Shown: one piece after another, positions 44,598 through 53,038 of the stretch
Layout of the letters: each line of letters opens with the position of its first letter
Numbering within the stretch: the first letter of the stretch is position 1
Assembly (NCBI GenBank): GCA_040386155.1
Contig: JAZKFZ010000005.1
Span: 62,001 to 126,000, forward strand
Length of the DNA stretch: 64,000 nt
Direction: 5' to 3'
Origin: M0103 sp040386155
Lineage (GTDB): Bacteria; Bacteroidota; Bacteroidia; Flavobacteriales_D; Crocinitomicaceae
Position numbers and translations under genes: made by a program
Notes under the pieces: generated by a model
The model's input: only the letters and a program-made list of their open reading frames with translations
What the model was told of the DNA's origin: nothing
The model's database searches: none

Positions 44598-45122
44598 TTA
44601 TTGGCCTACGACCACTTTTGCGTATCGAATCACTTTATCGTTAAGGTAGTACCCTTTTTCCACATCATCAATGATTTTTCCTTTCAAATTTTTACTTGGA
44701 GCAGGAACATTGGCAATTGCTACGTGAAAATCTCCATTGAAATCAGCCCCTTTTGCTTCCATTTGTTTAAGTCCCTTCGTCTCCAAAGTACTCTTAAACT
44801 TAGTGAAAATTAAGTGAAATCCTTCTTTTACACTTGTCAAATCTTCCGCTGTTTCGTTATTAGCTATTGCACGTTCAAAATCATCAAGTACTACAAGAAA
44901 ATCTTTAATGACACCTTCTCCCGCGCTCGAAATTAAATCAATTTTTTCCTTATTTGTTCGTTTGCGGTAATTATCGAATTCTGCATACAAACGCAAAAAA
45001 CGGTCGTTCAATTCATTGTATTTGTCGTCCGCTGATTGTTCTGTTGATACGCTCGCTTGATCTTCAATTGGAGCTTGATTTTCTAGCTCTTCGTTGCTGG
45101 TGGAATTTTGATTCTCAGTCAT
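44598..45122 (-). CDS. grpE: Nucleotide exchange factor GrpE
   Basis: A 174-residue protein. It has an acidic, glutamine-rich N-terminus, a long coiled coil with RLYAEFDNYRKRTNKEK near 42-58, and the C-terminal beta domain ending NDKVIRYAKVVVGQ, the GrpE signature. It releases ADP from DnaK. It heads the grpE-dnaJ run. The 93-bp upstream gap has no TAnnTTTG box but contains the inverted repeat shared with dnaK. Confidence 0.96.
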   Translation of the reverse strand: MTENQNSTSNEELENQAPIEDQASVSTEQSADDKYNELNDRFLRLYAEFDNYRKRTNKEKIDLISSAGEGVIKDFLVVLDDFERAIANNETAEDLTSVKEGFHLIFTKFKSTLETKGLKQMEAKGADFNGDFHVAIANVPAPSKNLKGKIIDDVEKGYYLNDKVIRYAKVVVGQ

Positions 45123-45183
45123 CTCTAATTAATTTGTACAATTGCTTTGACAAAGAGCCTGCCAATTGATGAAATCAGACAAG

Positions 45184-45202
45184 TTGTCAGAAAATTTGAC
45201 AA
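45184..45202. promoter_or_regulatory. Inverted repeat upstream of grpE (TTGTCA-N7-TGACAA)
   Basis: TTGTCA (45184-45189) and TGACAA (45197-45202) are separated by 7 nt, exactly as upstream of dnaK. It lies about 62 bp before the grpE ATG. It is a candidate shared heat-shock operator. Confidence 0.55.
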
Positions 45203-45215
45203 ATAGGCATTTTAC

Positions 45216-46751
45216 TTAAGGAATTCGGAGCATTTGACCTACTTGAATTCGATCAGAAGATAGTTTATTGGTCTTCTTGATGATTGCCACAGAGGAATGG
45301 TATTTTCTAGCAATTCCTGAAAGTGTGTCGCCGCTTCGCACCTTGTAAACAATTGGCTTTTTCGTTGGCGCTTTCTTTACAACTGGTGCTTTTGGCGGAA
45401 GATTTTCAATGGCGCCACCTGTCATAAATAGATCGGTATTCAAGGAATCTGCCTTTGCTAAATCTTGTGCATGCTGCTCGAAATAGTTTTTTGATTTCAC
45501 AGTGTGTTCAGCAAGCGTACTTTCTTCCTTGATTTTTTGCAAGGTGTTTTTGATGGAGCTTGCCAAAAACTCTCCTTTCACTTCATAGCCTTTTTGCGTT
45601 AAGTGAATGTAATCTTTTTGAGCATAACCTAAATTGTACCACGTTGTAATGGTTTGATATCCTCCAGAAAGATCATACCAGTTCCAGAATAAACAATCTT
45701 TCTCACGCGCAATGGAATCCATCAAATCGCGGAAAACAGGACCAGCGGAAATGTAACGTCCCTTTCGATACAAGTCTTGAGTAGAGGTTAGCACAATTAT
45801 CACATCAGGATTCAATGCTCTAAATTGGTCAATGGCACGTATGGTTTGCGACTTCAATTTGGGATCGATCGCATTCTCATACAAAATATCATTGGTTCCA
45901 AAATCGAGCAAAACGATGTCTGGATGCAAGAATTTAGCTTGTTGTTCTAGTTTTTCCAACTGTAAAACAGAACGCATCGGAGAAGCACCAACGCCTAAGG
46001 AATGGTAAACAACTCCTGAATTTTCTGCATTTTCAATGTCGATGCCATAAAAACGGAAATTCGCCAGTGAATCTTTATTTTTCCCTACTGTTAAAGTAAT
46101 AGTTCCGATGGGAAAATTGCGATTGATTTCTACAAAATGCTTGCTTTTATCTGCCAACATTGCTTGGTCAAACAGATATTCGGTGCTGTCAATCTTTAAC
46201 GTGAAATCCGAGCAATCTGAAAAGTTTTCGAAAAAGACTTTGATCGAATGATTTTCCTGCGGAATGGTTTCTTTAAAATTAAAGTTTAAGCTCGCATTTT
46301 GTTCTTTTGTCTCTACCGTCATTCCACAAACACCTAATGGCAACTTCGGAGCTCCTTGAAAACTTTTCGCAAAGGTCCAAACTCCTGTGGCTGTAGATTT
46401 GTAATTGATGGATGAATAAGTGTCGGCTGCTCCATAATTAAAGATCATTCCTCGGCCCCCATTTCCAAACTCATTTTGCAATGAGGCACGCGCAAAGGTT
46501 GTTGGTCGCTCTGCCTGAATGTGACTTGCACCGTAGTGGAAAATCACCACTTTATCATTTTTGACATTCTCAAAATGATTGAGAAATTTTTGTGCGGTCT
46601 TTGCTGAATAAAACTGAAAGTAATTGTACGAAGTATCTATTTTTAGCGCCGATGGCTGTAATGAATCTTGCGAAAAAACGCTCGCATTGAAAAGAAAAAA
46701 CATTCCCAACAACCCAACACGCACTTTTTTCATTTTCGTTCCTATTCTCAT
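45216..46751 (-). CDS. SGNH/GDSL hydrolase-like protein with C-terminal LysM
   Basis: A 511-residue exported protein. The ATG at 46751 adds RIGTK; an alternative start is MKKVRVGLLGMFFLFNASVFSQ (46736), a clear signal peptide. The SGNH-like core has VIFHYGASHIQAERPTT (block I, G-A-S-H in place of GDSH), VLLDFGTNDILYE (block III) and DYIHLTQKGYE (block V D-x-x-H). The last 45 residues form a LysM domain (VRSGDTLSGIARKYHSS...), suggesting peptidoglycan binding. It overlaps the DHHW gene by 4 bp. Confidence 0.85.
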   Translation of the reverse strand: MRIGTKMKKVRVGLLGMFFLFNASVFSQDSLQPSALKIDTSYNYFQFYSAKTAQKFLNHFENVKNDKVVIFHYGASHIQAERPTTFARASLQNEFGNGGRGMIFNYGAADTYSSINYKSTATGVWTFAKSFQGAPKLPLGVCGMTVETKEQNASLNFNFKETIPQENHSIKVFFENFSDCSDFTLKIDSTEYLFDQAMLADKSKHFVEINRNFPIGTITLTVGKNKDSLANFRFYGIDIENAENSGVVYHSLGVGASPMRSVLQLEKLEQQAKFLHPDIVLLDFGTNDILYENAIDPKLKSQTIRAIDQFRALNPDVIIVLTSTQDLYRKGRYISAGPVFRDLMDSIAREKDCLFWNWYDLSGGYQTITTWYNLGYAQKDYIHLTQKGYEVKGEFLASSIKNTLQKIKEESTLAEHTVKSKNYFEQHAQDLAKADSLNTDLFMTGGAIENLPPKAPVVKKAPTKKPIVYKVRSGDTLSGIARKYHSSVAIIKKTNKLSSDRIQVGQMLRIP

Positions 46752-48079
46752 TCCAACGTATCTTTTATTTCCACATTCGCAGGAACTACTGCAGATGTAT
46801 CAGGCTCAGAAGGCACAGGAGCTGGTGGTGGAGCACTTCCAGTTTGTGTCAACAAGCGACGCATCATTCCAATGGTTCCTGAACTCATGGCACCATACAT
46901 TCCAATAGCAAAAACAACATCATCAATTTCATTAACTTCAATTAATTCTGCTAGATTTTGCTTCGCATATCTGAAATCCATCACCCACACTTCTTCGTAG
47001 TGACTAATCAAATATACGGAAAATGCATTACCCATTGAGTTTTTTATCACTACAACTTTCTTACCATTTTTATTATTCGTTGTAATTTTCATTAGCGGAT
47101 TATCACCACAAAGGAAGGTTGAGTAACTCATTCCACCTCTACTTCCATGACAGAACGTGTTTGATTTAATGGGTTTGTAGCCATACGCATCATAACGAAC
47201 TGCGGTGGATGAAGTTTTAGGAATGTAATACACAAAAGTATCCGCATTATTGCGTACCGATTGATCGCGTGTACGCTCGTACAAGGTTCCTAAGAAACCA
47301 TATTTGGTCTTCTTATCCATTTCTTCGCGTTGCACCGCCTTAAATCCGGCAGCACTACAAAAGGCTTGGTAGGCATGGAAAGCACCGTTAGCTGTCCAGT
47401 GGTGATCGGTACTAAAAAAGAGTTTTTCAGATGAATGGTCATTCAAATATTTGAAAACATCACAGAAATAAGCACCGTTCAAATTATCGCCAATGGCCTG
47501 TAAAGTTCGTTTGTTCTGTCCATTCAAATAACGGTATTTCTCCACTGGAATAAATGCACTTGATAAGGGAGCAACTGCTGAGAAAATGCGCACCTTCCCT
47601 TTGAATTTTTCAGCATAATCATTTACCATTCTCGCAAAAGCTTTCCCCATTGCTGGACTTCCTCCACCCATTGGAAATACCGAACCATCAATGATTAACA
47701 TATCTCCAGAATATTCCGCTTCAATGTCTAAATAAGCAGGAACGGTATCGCTTGATTGTGGTAAACCAGCATCTGGATTTTTAGCTAAATTACCACGGGA
47801 TCTAAATACTTTCTCTTGATTTTTTGGATGAATTCCTCTTGCCCAACGAATTTTTGAAGCTGCATCGATCCAAAATTTACGGAAAATAAAATGATCATCC
47901 ATGTATTCATCAATGCTATCCGTAAAGTGACCTTTGAGGTATTTATCCATCTCAAACTCCGGAAAAGCGGCCAACTTTCGTTTCTCTTCGTAGGAGATCT
48001 TTTGCACTGGTCCAATGAAATAAGAAATCAATCCTGCGAAGATGATGGCAAAAAACAATATTACATTAACGTACTTCAT
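46748..48079 (-). CDS. DHHW-motif protein (AlgX/AlgJ-like)
   Basis: A 443-residue protein with an N-terminal membrane anchor/signal (VILFFAIIFAGLISYFIG). The motif FFSTDHHWTANGAFHAYQAF, with D-H-H-W, is the hallmark of DHHW/AlgJ-like SGNH relatives that take part in O-acetylation of exported polysaccharides. The C-terminus is proline-rich. It is placed between an MBOAT gene (1-bp overlap) and the LysM hydrolase (4-bp overlap), so a three-protein acyl-transfer unit is likely. Confidence 0.85.
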   Translation of the reverse strand: MKYVNVILFFAIIFAGLISYFIGPVQKISYEEKRKLAAFPEFEMDKYLKGHFTDSIDEYMDDHFIFRKFWIDAASKIRWARGIHPKNQEKVFRSRGNLAKNPDAGLPQSSDTVPAYLDIEAEYSGDMLIIDGSVFPMGGGSPAMGKAFARMVNDYAEKFKGKVRIFSAVAPLSSAFIPVEKYRYLNGQNKRTLQAIGDNLNGAYFCDVFKYLNDHSSEKLFFSTDHHWTANGAFHAYQAFCSAAGFKAVQREEMDKKTKYGFLGTLYERTRDQSVRNNADTFVYYIPKTSSTAVRYDAYGYKPIKSNTFCHGSRGGMSYSTFLCGDNPLMKITTNNKNGKKVVVIKNSMGNAFSVYLISHYEEVWVMDFRYAKQNLAELIEVNEIDDVVFAIGMYGAMSSGTIGMMRRLLTQTGSAPPPAPVPSEPDTSAVVPANVEIKDTLE

Positions 48080-49494
48080 CAGAATCGGAAATAAATGAAT
48101 GGATTATAAGTTGAATCAACAAGCATCGCCGTTGAAAGTGCAATAAAGGCAAGATTAAACGCTGGACTCAAAGCTCCATACAACTTAGAAGTTCCTCTGT
48201 TCAATTTGGAACCTTCGGTGTAAATTTCTTCCCACGGGATACAGAGTAGAACGACGGCTACAAACCAGAACACATGTTCGTATAGATCAGTGTAAAATCC
48301 TGCGCCGATGGCATTATTAGACGTAAATAAGTTAATCGTAAAGCTTTTAAGTTGATTCCAATCGGTGAAATAGAAAATACCGCGACTAAACACAATCAAA
48401 ATTAAGGTATACGTATGACGAAGAATGCGTGGTGTTTTTTGAAGAAATCGGTCCAATAATTTTTCGATCACCATAAAACATCCAAAGTAGGCTCCCCAGA
48501 GCAGGAAGTTCCAACTGGCGCCGTGCCAAATACCTGTGAGTAGCCAAACAATCACAATGTTTCGCAATTGAAATTTCCGGTTTCCTCCAAGTGGAATGTA
48601 GACGTAATCTCTGAAAAAACGTCCGAGCGAAATATGCCAACGCCGGTAGAAATCTCCTACAGAAATTGCTGCGTAGGGATGCCTGAAATTCTCATCGAAA
48701 TGGAAGCCAAACATGCGTGCAAGTCCGATTGCCATATCTGAATAACCACTGAAATCGAAGTAAATTTGAATGGAGAACATGGCAATTCCAAACCAGCCTT
48801 CGTAACTGGAGAGATCATGAAAGCCATCTTCGAGGTATTTCTGCACCAACTCACCAGCGGTATTTGCAATAATTACTTTTTTGAAAAGTCCGAAACAAAA
48901 GCGATTGATTCCGTAGGAAAGGTCTGACCAATTAACTTTACGATTATCAAGTTCATCATGAATTTTACTATAGCGAATGATAGGTCCAGCCACTAAATGC
49001 GGAAACATACTGATGCACACTAAGAAATTGATAGGGTTTTTCTGGGCAGGCGTATCACGACGATAGACATCGACCAAGTAGGCAATTACCTGAAAAGAGT
49101 AAAAAGAAATTCCGATGGGAAGTGAATTTGTAGGGCGTGGAAAGGGCATTTCCCACCCAAAATTTTGGAGGAGCATATTGATGTTATCCCACAGGAAACC
49201 ACCATACTTGTAGCCAATTAGCAAACTCAGGTTAACTACTACTCCAAAAATCAAAACGGCCTTGGCCTTGGCTTTACTTTTAAGCAGCATCCGCTCAATA
49301 AGGAGTCCAACTCCAAAATCAAAAATGGCAGTAATTAGCAACAAAAACAACCAAAGCGGCTCTCCCCACGCGTAAAAAACTAGGGAGAAAAGGATGAGTG
49401 TAATGTTCCTAAAAAGAATGTTCTTGGTGAGGTAGTGCGCTAAAATTGCCAGTGGCAAAAAAGCATAAATAAACGTTAAACTTGAGAAAACCAT
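48079..49494 (-). CDS. MBOAT-family membrane O-acyltransferase (AlgI-like)
   Basis: A 471-residue polytopic membrane protein. It opens MVFSSLTFIYAFLPLAILAHYL, typical of AlgI-like MBOATs. The active-site region has RRWHISLGRFFRDYVYIPLGG and LLTGIWHGASWNFLLWGAYFG, with the conserved histidine in WHG. It should move acetyl groups across the membrane for sugar O-acetylation. It is first in the MBOAT-DHHW-SGNH operon and has a -7 box 17 nt upstream. Confidence 0.93.
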   Translation of the reverse strand: MVFSSLTFIYAFLPLAILAHYLTKNILFRNITLILFSLVFYAWGEPLWLFLLLITAIFDFGVGLLIERMLLKSKAKAKAVLIFGVVVNLSLLIGYKYGGFLWDNINMLLQNFGWEMPFPRPTNSLPIGISFYSFQVIAYLVDVYRRDTPAQKNPINFLVCISMFPHLVAGPIIRYSKIHDELDNRKVNWSDLSYGINRFCFGLFKKVIIANTAGELVQKYLEDGFHDLSSYEGWFGIAMFSIQIYFDFSGYSDMAIGLARMFGFHFDENFRHPYAAISVGDFYRRWHISLGRFFRDYVYIPLGGNRKFQLRNIVIVWLLTGIWHGASWNFLLWGAYFGCFMVIEKLLDRFLQKTPRILRHTYTLILIVFSRGIFYFTDWNQLKSFTINLFTSNNAIGAGFYTDLYEHVFWFVAVVLLCIPWEEIYTEGSKLNRGTSKLYGALSPAFNLAFIALSTAMLVDSTYNPFIYFRF

Positions 49495-49511
49495 ACAATT
49501 ACTTCAAGGTG

Positions 49512-49519
49512 CAAAAATA
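49512..49519 (-). promoter_or_regulatory. -7 box TATTTTTG for the O-acylation operon
   Basis: A perfect TAnnTTTG on the minus strand, 17 nt before the MBOAT ATG at 49494. Confidence 0.5.
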
Positions 49520-49608
49520 AGTAAAGGATGTTCGAATGTTACATGGGAGGAAATTACTTTTAAAAAAAAGCTTGTTGAAAGAACTAAAGAAGAAGAAATA
49601 CCATACGA

Positions 49609-49650
49609 ATAAAAACAAAATAGCTGAAAAAAGTATATTTTCAGCTATTT
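49609..49650 (-). terminator. Terminator after the LLM-oxidoreductase operon
   Basis: The arms AAATAGCTGAAAA (49618-49630) and TTTTCAGCTATTT (49638-49650) form a perfect 13-bp stem. On the minus strand the stem is followed by TTTTGTTTTT. It lies 29 bp past the stop at 49680. Confidence 0.8.
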
Positions 49651-49679
49651 ACGAGTACTGTACCTACTATTATTTAACT

Positions 49680-50018
49680 TTATTGTTCCTCAATGATAGA
49701 TTGCCCTTTTGATTTATCTCCAGAAGTCCATTCCCACGATTCATGGAGTCTAATTTTTCCATTATCAAGGATTTCAGGTGTTGACTTGCAAATTCCTGTC
49801 ATGAGTTCATTATTGACGTTTACTTGATGATAACGCATTTCTATGGTTCCATCTTGATTTACTAAACCAATTAAATGTCCATTTTTGATCTTACCTCCAG
49901 CGTATTCAGAAGTGAGAATATTACCAACTTGCTTGTAATGAAAAACAGTTTCATTTGATGTTTCACCATTTTCAGAGGTGCAGGTGGGTCTGAAAATTTT
50001 GTTGTTGTAGTTTATCAT
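49680..50018 (-). CDS. Small beta-rich protein, often mis-named N-acetylglutamate synthase
   Basis: A 112-residue soluble protein: a repeated beta-strand pattern with FHYKQVGNILTSEYAGGKI, GHLIGLVNQDGTIEMRYHQVN (split at D) and a final LHESWEWTSGDKSKG. Database homologues carry the label N-acetylglutamate synthase, but no acetyltransferase fold or motif is visible. Function unknown. It lies 13 bp after the LLM oxidoreductase gene and shares its terminator. Confidence 0.6.
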   Translation of the reverse strand: MINYNNKIFRPTCTSENGETSNETVFHYKQVGNILTSEYAGGKIKNGHLIGLVNQDGTIEMRYHQVNVNNELMTGICKSTPEILDNGKIRLHESWEWTSGDKSKGQSIIEEQ

Positions 50019-50031
50019 AGTTCAATTGCTT

Positions 50032-51036
50032 TTATTGAGCATTCAACTCATTCATCACTTCTGATATTAACTCGTAAGAGCGAATCCGCTTTTCCATGTC
50101 GAAGATATTTCCAGAAATCATGACCTCATCGGGCTTAAATTCGTCAAAGAAATCAGTTAATTGTTCTTTTAGATTTTCTTTATTCCCAATAAATGTGCAG
50201 CGCAGCATTTGATGTGCAGCATCTAATAAATCCTGCGACCAATCTTTTGTTAAGTTAGCGATTGGGGGAGAAAGTGGTTTTCTACTATTGGTTAATATTC
50301 CAGCAAAAAGCTGATACAAACTCATCGAAAGTAATTCTGCTTCTGCTTGAGTATCTGCAGCGATGACGTTAACGCAAATCATCACTTTTGGTGCTTGGAG
50401 ATATTTTGACGGCTTAAAATTATGGCGATAAATGTACAAGGCATGCTTTAATTGTGCTGGGGCAAAATGTGCTGCAAAAGCATAGGGCAAACCAAATTCT
50501 GCCGCCAAATAGGCACTATCAGTGCTTGATCCTAATATCCACAAGGGGACATCTAATCCTTCTCCGGGAAAAGCACGAACAGCTGAAGAACTATTTTCGG
50601 CACTGAAATAACGCTGCAAAGCCTTCACATCTTCTGGAAAATGATGCTGAGAACTCATATCATTTCGGCGCAAAGCCATTGCGGTTTGTTGATCCGTTCC
50701 TGGCGCTCGACCTACACCTAAATCAATTCTATTCGGATACAAGGTTTCCAAGGTGCCAAATTGCTCTGCGATTTGCAAAGGGGAATGATTAGGCAACATG
50801 ATACCACCTGAACCCACACGAATTGTAGAAGTCTTTGAAGCGACGTGACCAATCAAAACAGCAGTTGCTGAACTGGCAATGTACTGCATATTGTGGTGCT
50901 CTGCCAACCAAACACGTTCATATCCAAAATCTTCCGCTTTTTGCGCCAATTCAACAGTTCTCTCAATTGCCAATTTTGCAGTTCCACCTTCTGTGACTAC
51001 AGCTAAATCGAGCACTGAATACTTCACTTTTTTCAT
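50032..51036 (-). CDS. Luciferase-like (LLM class) flavin-dependent oxidoreductase
   Basis: A 334-residue TIM-barrel flavoprotein. YSVLDLAVVTEGGTA at the start and FGYERVWLAEHHNMQYIASSA near 53-73 with the E-H-H motif are typical of the MsnO8/YhbW-like LLM subgroup; RVGSGGIMLPNHSPLQIAEQFGTLE follows (checked as two halves). It should use FMNH2 and oxygen, but the substrate is unknown. A -7 box ends 4 nt before the ATG, so the mRNA is predicted to be leaderless. Confidence 0.9.
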   Translation of the reverse strand: MKKVKYSVLDLAVVTEGGTAKLAIERTVELAQKAEDFGYERVWLAEHHNMQYIASSATAVLIGHVASKTSTIRVGSGGIMLPNHSPLQIAEQFGTLETLYPNRIDLGVGRAPGTDQQTAMALRRNDMSSQHHFPEDVKALQRYFSAENSSSAVRAFPGEGLDVPLWILGSSTDSAYLAAEFGLPYAFAAHFAPAQLKHALYIYRHNFKPSKYLQAPKVMICVNVIAADTQAEAELLSMSLYQLFAGILTNSRKPLSPPIANLTKDWSQDLLDAAHQMLRCTFIGNKENLKEQLTDFFDEFKPDEVMISGNIFDMEKRIRSYELISEVMNELNAQ

Positions 51037-51040
51037 CGTG

Positions 51041-51048
51041 CAAAGATA
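51041..51048 (-). promoter_or_regulatory. -7 box TATCTTTG, probably leaderless
   Basis: A perfect TAnnTTTG on the minus strand ends 4 nt before the ATG at 51036. Transcription starting 5-7 nt after the box would begin at the start codon. Confidence 0.55.
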
Positions 51049-51102
51049 CAGATAGTTACAATGTCGACTAGCAAGGTAATTTTTATTTAAGCTTATTTGG
51101 CA

Positions 51103-51522
51103 TTACCGATGCATTGCTATTGGCAGGGTAAAGGTAGAATTTACATTTCTACCATTCATTTGCGCTGGAATCCAATTTGGCATAGCAAGAATTACACGAA
51201 TTGCTTCTTGATTGCATTCTTCACAATCTGGAATTCCTCGTAAAATGGTCACATTTTCTACTTTTCCATCTTTTTTAACCACAAATCTGATATAAATCTT
51301 CCCTTCCGCTTTGGTATCAGGATAACGAAAGTTGCTAGCAATAAATTCAAATAACTTTGCTTGGCCACCGGGGAATTCAGCTTGCTGTTCAACCACAGAA
51401 AAAACTTCGTCTTCATTTATTGATGACTCTGGTTGTACGGCTGTATCATCCTCTACTGGAGGAAATTCTTGCGCCGCTCCTAAAAATGAAAGCGAGCAAA
51501 AGAGGATTAATAATTTTTTCAT
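51103..51522 (-). CDS. TonB C-terminal-domain protein
   Basis: A 139-residue exported protein: signal peptide KKLLILFCSLSFLGAAQ, a short acidic linker, then VVEQQAEFPGGQAKLFEFIASN and GKIYIRFVVKKDGKVENVTILRG, the TonB_C domain found in many small Bacteroidota periplasmic proteins. There is no N-terminal inner-membrane anchor or proline-rich linker, so it is not a full TonB energy transducer. It lies 36 bp downstream of the Kir-type channel in the same direction. Confidence 0.85.
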   Translation of the reverse strand: MKKLLILFCSLSFLGAAQEFPPVEDDTAVQPESSINEDEVFSVVEQQAEFPGGQAKLFEFIASNFRYPDTKAEGKIYIRFVVKKDGKVENVTILRGIPDCEECNQEAIRVILAMPNWIPAQMNGRNVNSTFTLPIAMHR

Positions 51523-51558
51523 TTTTGATTACAGATTGGAAATTGGAAATTGTAGTTC

Positions 51559-52542
51559 TCATTCACCGCCCAAGGATTCATCCGCTGTCAATGCTGCTTG
51601 CTCGTATAAATCCAATTTATCTAAATGTAACACCGTGCTTGTTCCGTTAGGGGAAGGGTTGTACATTGGTAAAAACTTAGCACCATAAACAAACTCTTCG
51701 GTGATGTAGGAATTTCGAGAAATGACGGTGGAAGAGAAACTTTCATCGAAGCCTTGTACAAAAACAAGCACCTCTGCTTCTGCATTAACAAGATCTTTTT
51801 TGCTTAATCCGTAGAAAGGACTTTCTTCATTGATCATGTGCACCAAGGTCCAATTTTGAATAAGAGTTGCGGCTTTAGAGATTTCCAGTGGAATGTTGAA
51901 GAACCTCGTTTTCATTACCCCATCTTCGGTGACACGCATTGCGAGTGTAAGTTTCACTTCCAAATTCACAAGGTAGTTTTTTGTGTAGGGCACCATTCGG
52001 TACATCACTGCCGTTCCTCCCTTGTGTGGAACAAATAACAGATTTTTGCTGTATTGAATAAAAGCGCGTGGTCGCGCAAAACGGCCATAAAGTAATCCTG
52101 TCATGAGTGCAAAACTCAGAAGACCAATCAATGCCTCTAGGGATGCAATAGCACTTGCCAGGAATCCAACAGGGTTGATTCGTCCATACCCCACTGTAGT
52201 AAAGGTTTGCGCACTGAAGAAAAAGGCTTCTCCAAATTTTTCAAGTGGATCTTTCACCACCATTCCATCCAAGTGCTCAATGCCGATTCCGAGATAAATT
52301 CCTGCAAAAATCAAATTAATGGAGACAAAAAAAAGAATTATTGCCAGAGCAAACTTCCAACCCTTCATTGTGAGCAGAGAGTGGTAAATATTCTTGCGAT
52401 AGCGCAAGGATCTCCCTCGCACTTCCATGTTGGGTACGCCATTTTTGTTAAAGAAACGTCCTCCAGTGAGTGCGCTGTTGGCTCCCAAACCAGATTCATT
52501 CTCTGTTTGCGCTTTCCTATTCAATTTTGTCAGTAAACTCAT
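51559..52542 (-). CDS. Inward-rectifier potassium channel (KirBac-type)
   Basis: A 327-residue protein. Two membrane helices flank a pore loop with the selectivity filter TVGYG in FTTVGYGRINPVG near residues 115-127. From about 165 the Kir cytoplasmic beta-domain follows (ARPRAFIQYSKNLLFVPHKGGTAVMYR; checked in parts), with typical motifs RFFNIPLE and TWTLVHMI-like NWTLVHMINEESPFYG. It forms tetrameric K+ channels. A -7 box lies 22 nt upstream. The TonB-domain gene follows. Confidence 0.93.
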   Translation of the reverse strand: MSLLTKLNRKAQTENESGLGANSALTGGRFFNKNGVPNMEVRGRSLRYRKNIYHSLLTMKGWKFALAIILFFVSINLIFAGIYLGIGIEHLDGMVVKDPLEKFGEAFFFSAQTFTTVGYGRINPVGFLASAIASLEALIGLLSFALMTGLLYGRFARPRAFIQYSKNLLFVPHKGGTAVMYRMVPYTKNYLVNLEVKLTLAMRVTEDGVMKTRFFNIPLEISKAATLIQNWTLVHMINEESPFYGLSKKDLVNAEAEVLVFVQGFDESFSSTVISRNSYITEEFVYGAKFLPMYNPSPNGTSTVLHLDKLDLYEQAALTADESLGGE

Positions 52543-52564
52543 TTAAAATTGATTTGCATGCGAT

Positions 52565-52572
52565 CAAAGATA
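52565..52572 (-). promoter_or_regulatory. -7 box TATCTTTG for the Kir-type channel
   Basis: A perfect TAnnTTTG on the minus strand, 22 nt before the ATG at 52542. No TTG -33 element is apparent. Confidence 0.5.
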
Positions 52573-52601
52573 AATACTTTTCTTTTTTCGCCGTAGTTCA
52601 A

Positions 52602-52967
52602 TTATTGCATGGAGTGAAGTGCCACTCTATTCCCCTCGGTATCGATGATATGCGCCATAAATCCATTTTCGCCGATGGAAGTTTTGGGAAGGCTAATTTT
52701 ACCACCAGCTTTTTCTACCTTGCCTAGCGCAACATTTAAATCTGGTTGTCCGTTCAAATACACGATTGTTCCTTGTGCGGACGGTTCAAATCCTTCGCTT
52801 TGAATGAGTCCACCGCCGACCCCTTCCTGGTCCCAAGCCATCATACCATATCTTCCTTCCGGAAAAGGTATTTCACCGATTTCTAAATCTAGTATTTCTT
52901 CGTAGAATTTTTTGGCTCTTTCGAAATCCACTACAGGAATTTCAAACCAGTTGAGTGCGTTTTTCAT
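52602..52967 (-). CDS. VOC-family (glyoxalase-fold) protein
   Basis: A 121-residue protein with two beta-alpha-beta-beta-beta units: ALNWFEIPVVDFERAKKFYE at the start and a second unit from GTIVYLNGQPDLNVALGKVE. GRYGMMAWDQEG and FMAHIIDTEGNRVALHS are family-typical. The metal and substrate are not identifiable. It is the last ordinary gene before the cassette region. Confidence 0.88.
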   Translation of the reverse strand: MKNALNWFEIPVVDFERAKKFYEEILDLEIGEIPFPEGRYGMMAWDQEGVGGGLIQSEGFEPSAQGTIVYLNGQPDLNVALGKVEKAGGKISLPKTSIGENGFMAHIIDTEGNRVALHSMQ

Positions 52968-53038
52968 AGTGTACGTATTAATGATGTGAAAATATCAATT
53001 ATTTCGATTGCTTTTAGTTCTTTAATGAATTTTCGATC

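Noticed and set aside
49680..50018. Function N-acetylglutamate synthase for the 112-residue protein
   Set aside because: That name circulates for homologues, but no acetyltransferase motif is visible.
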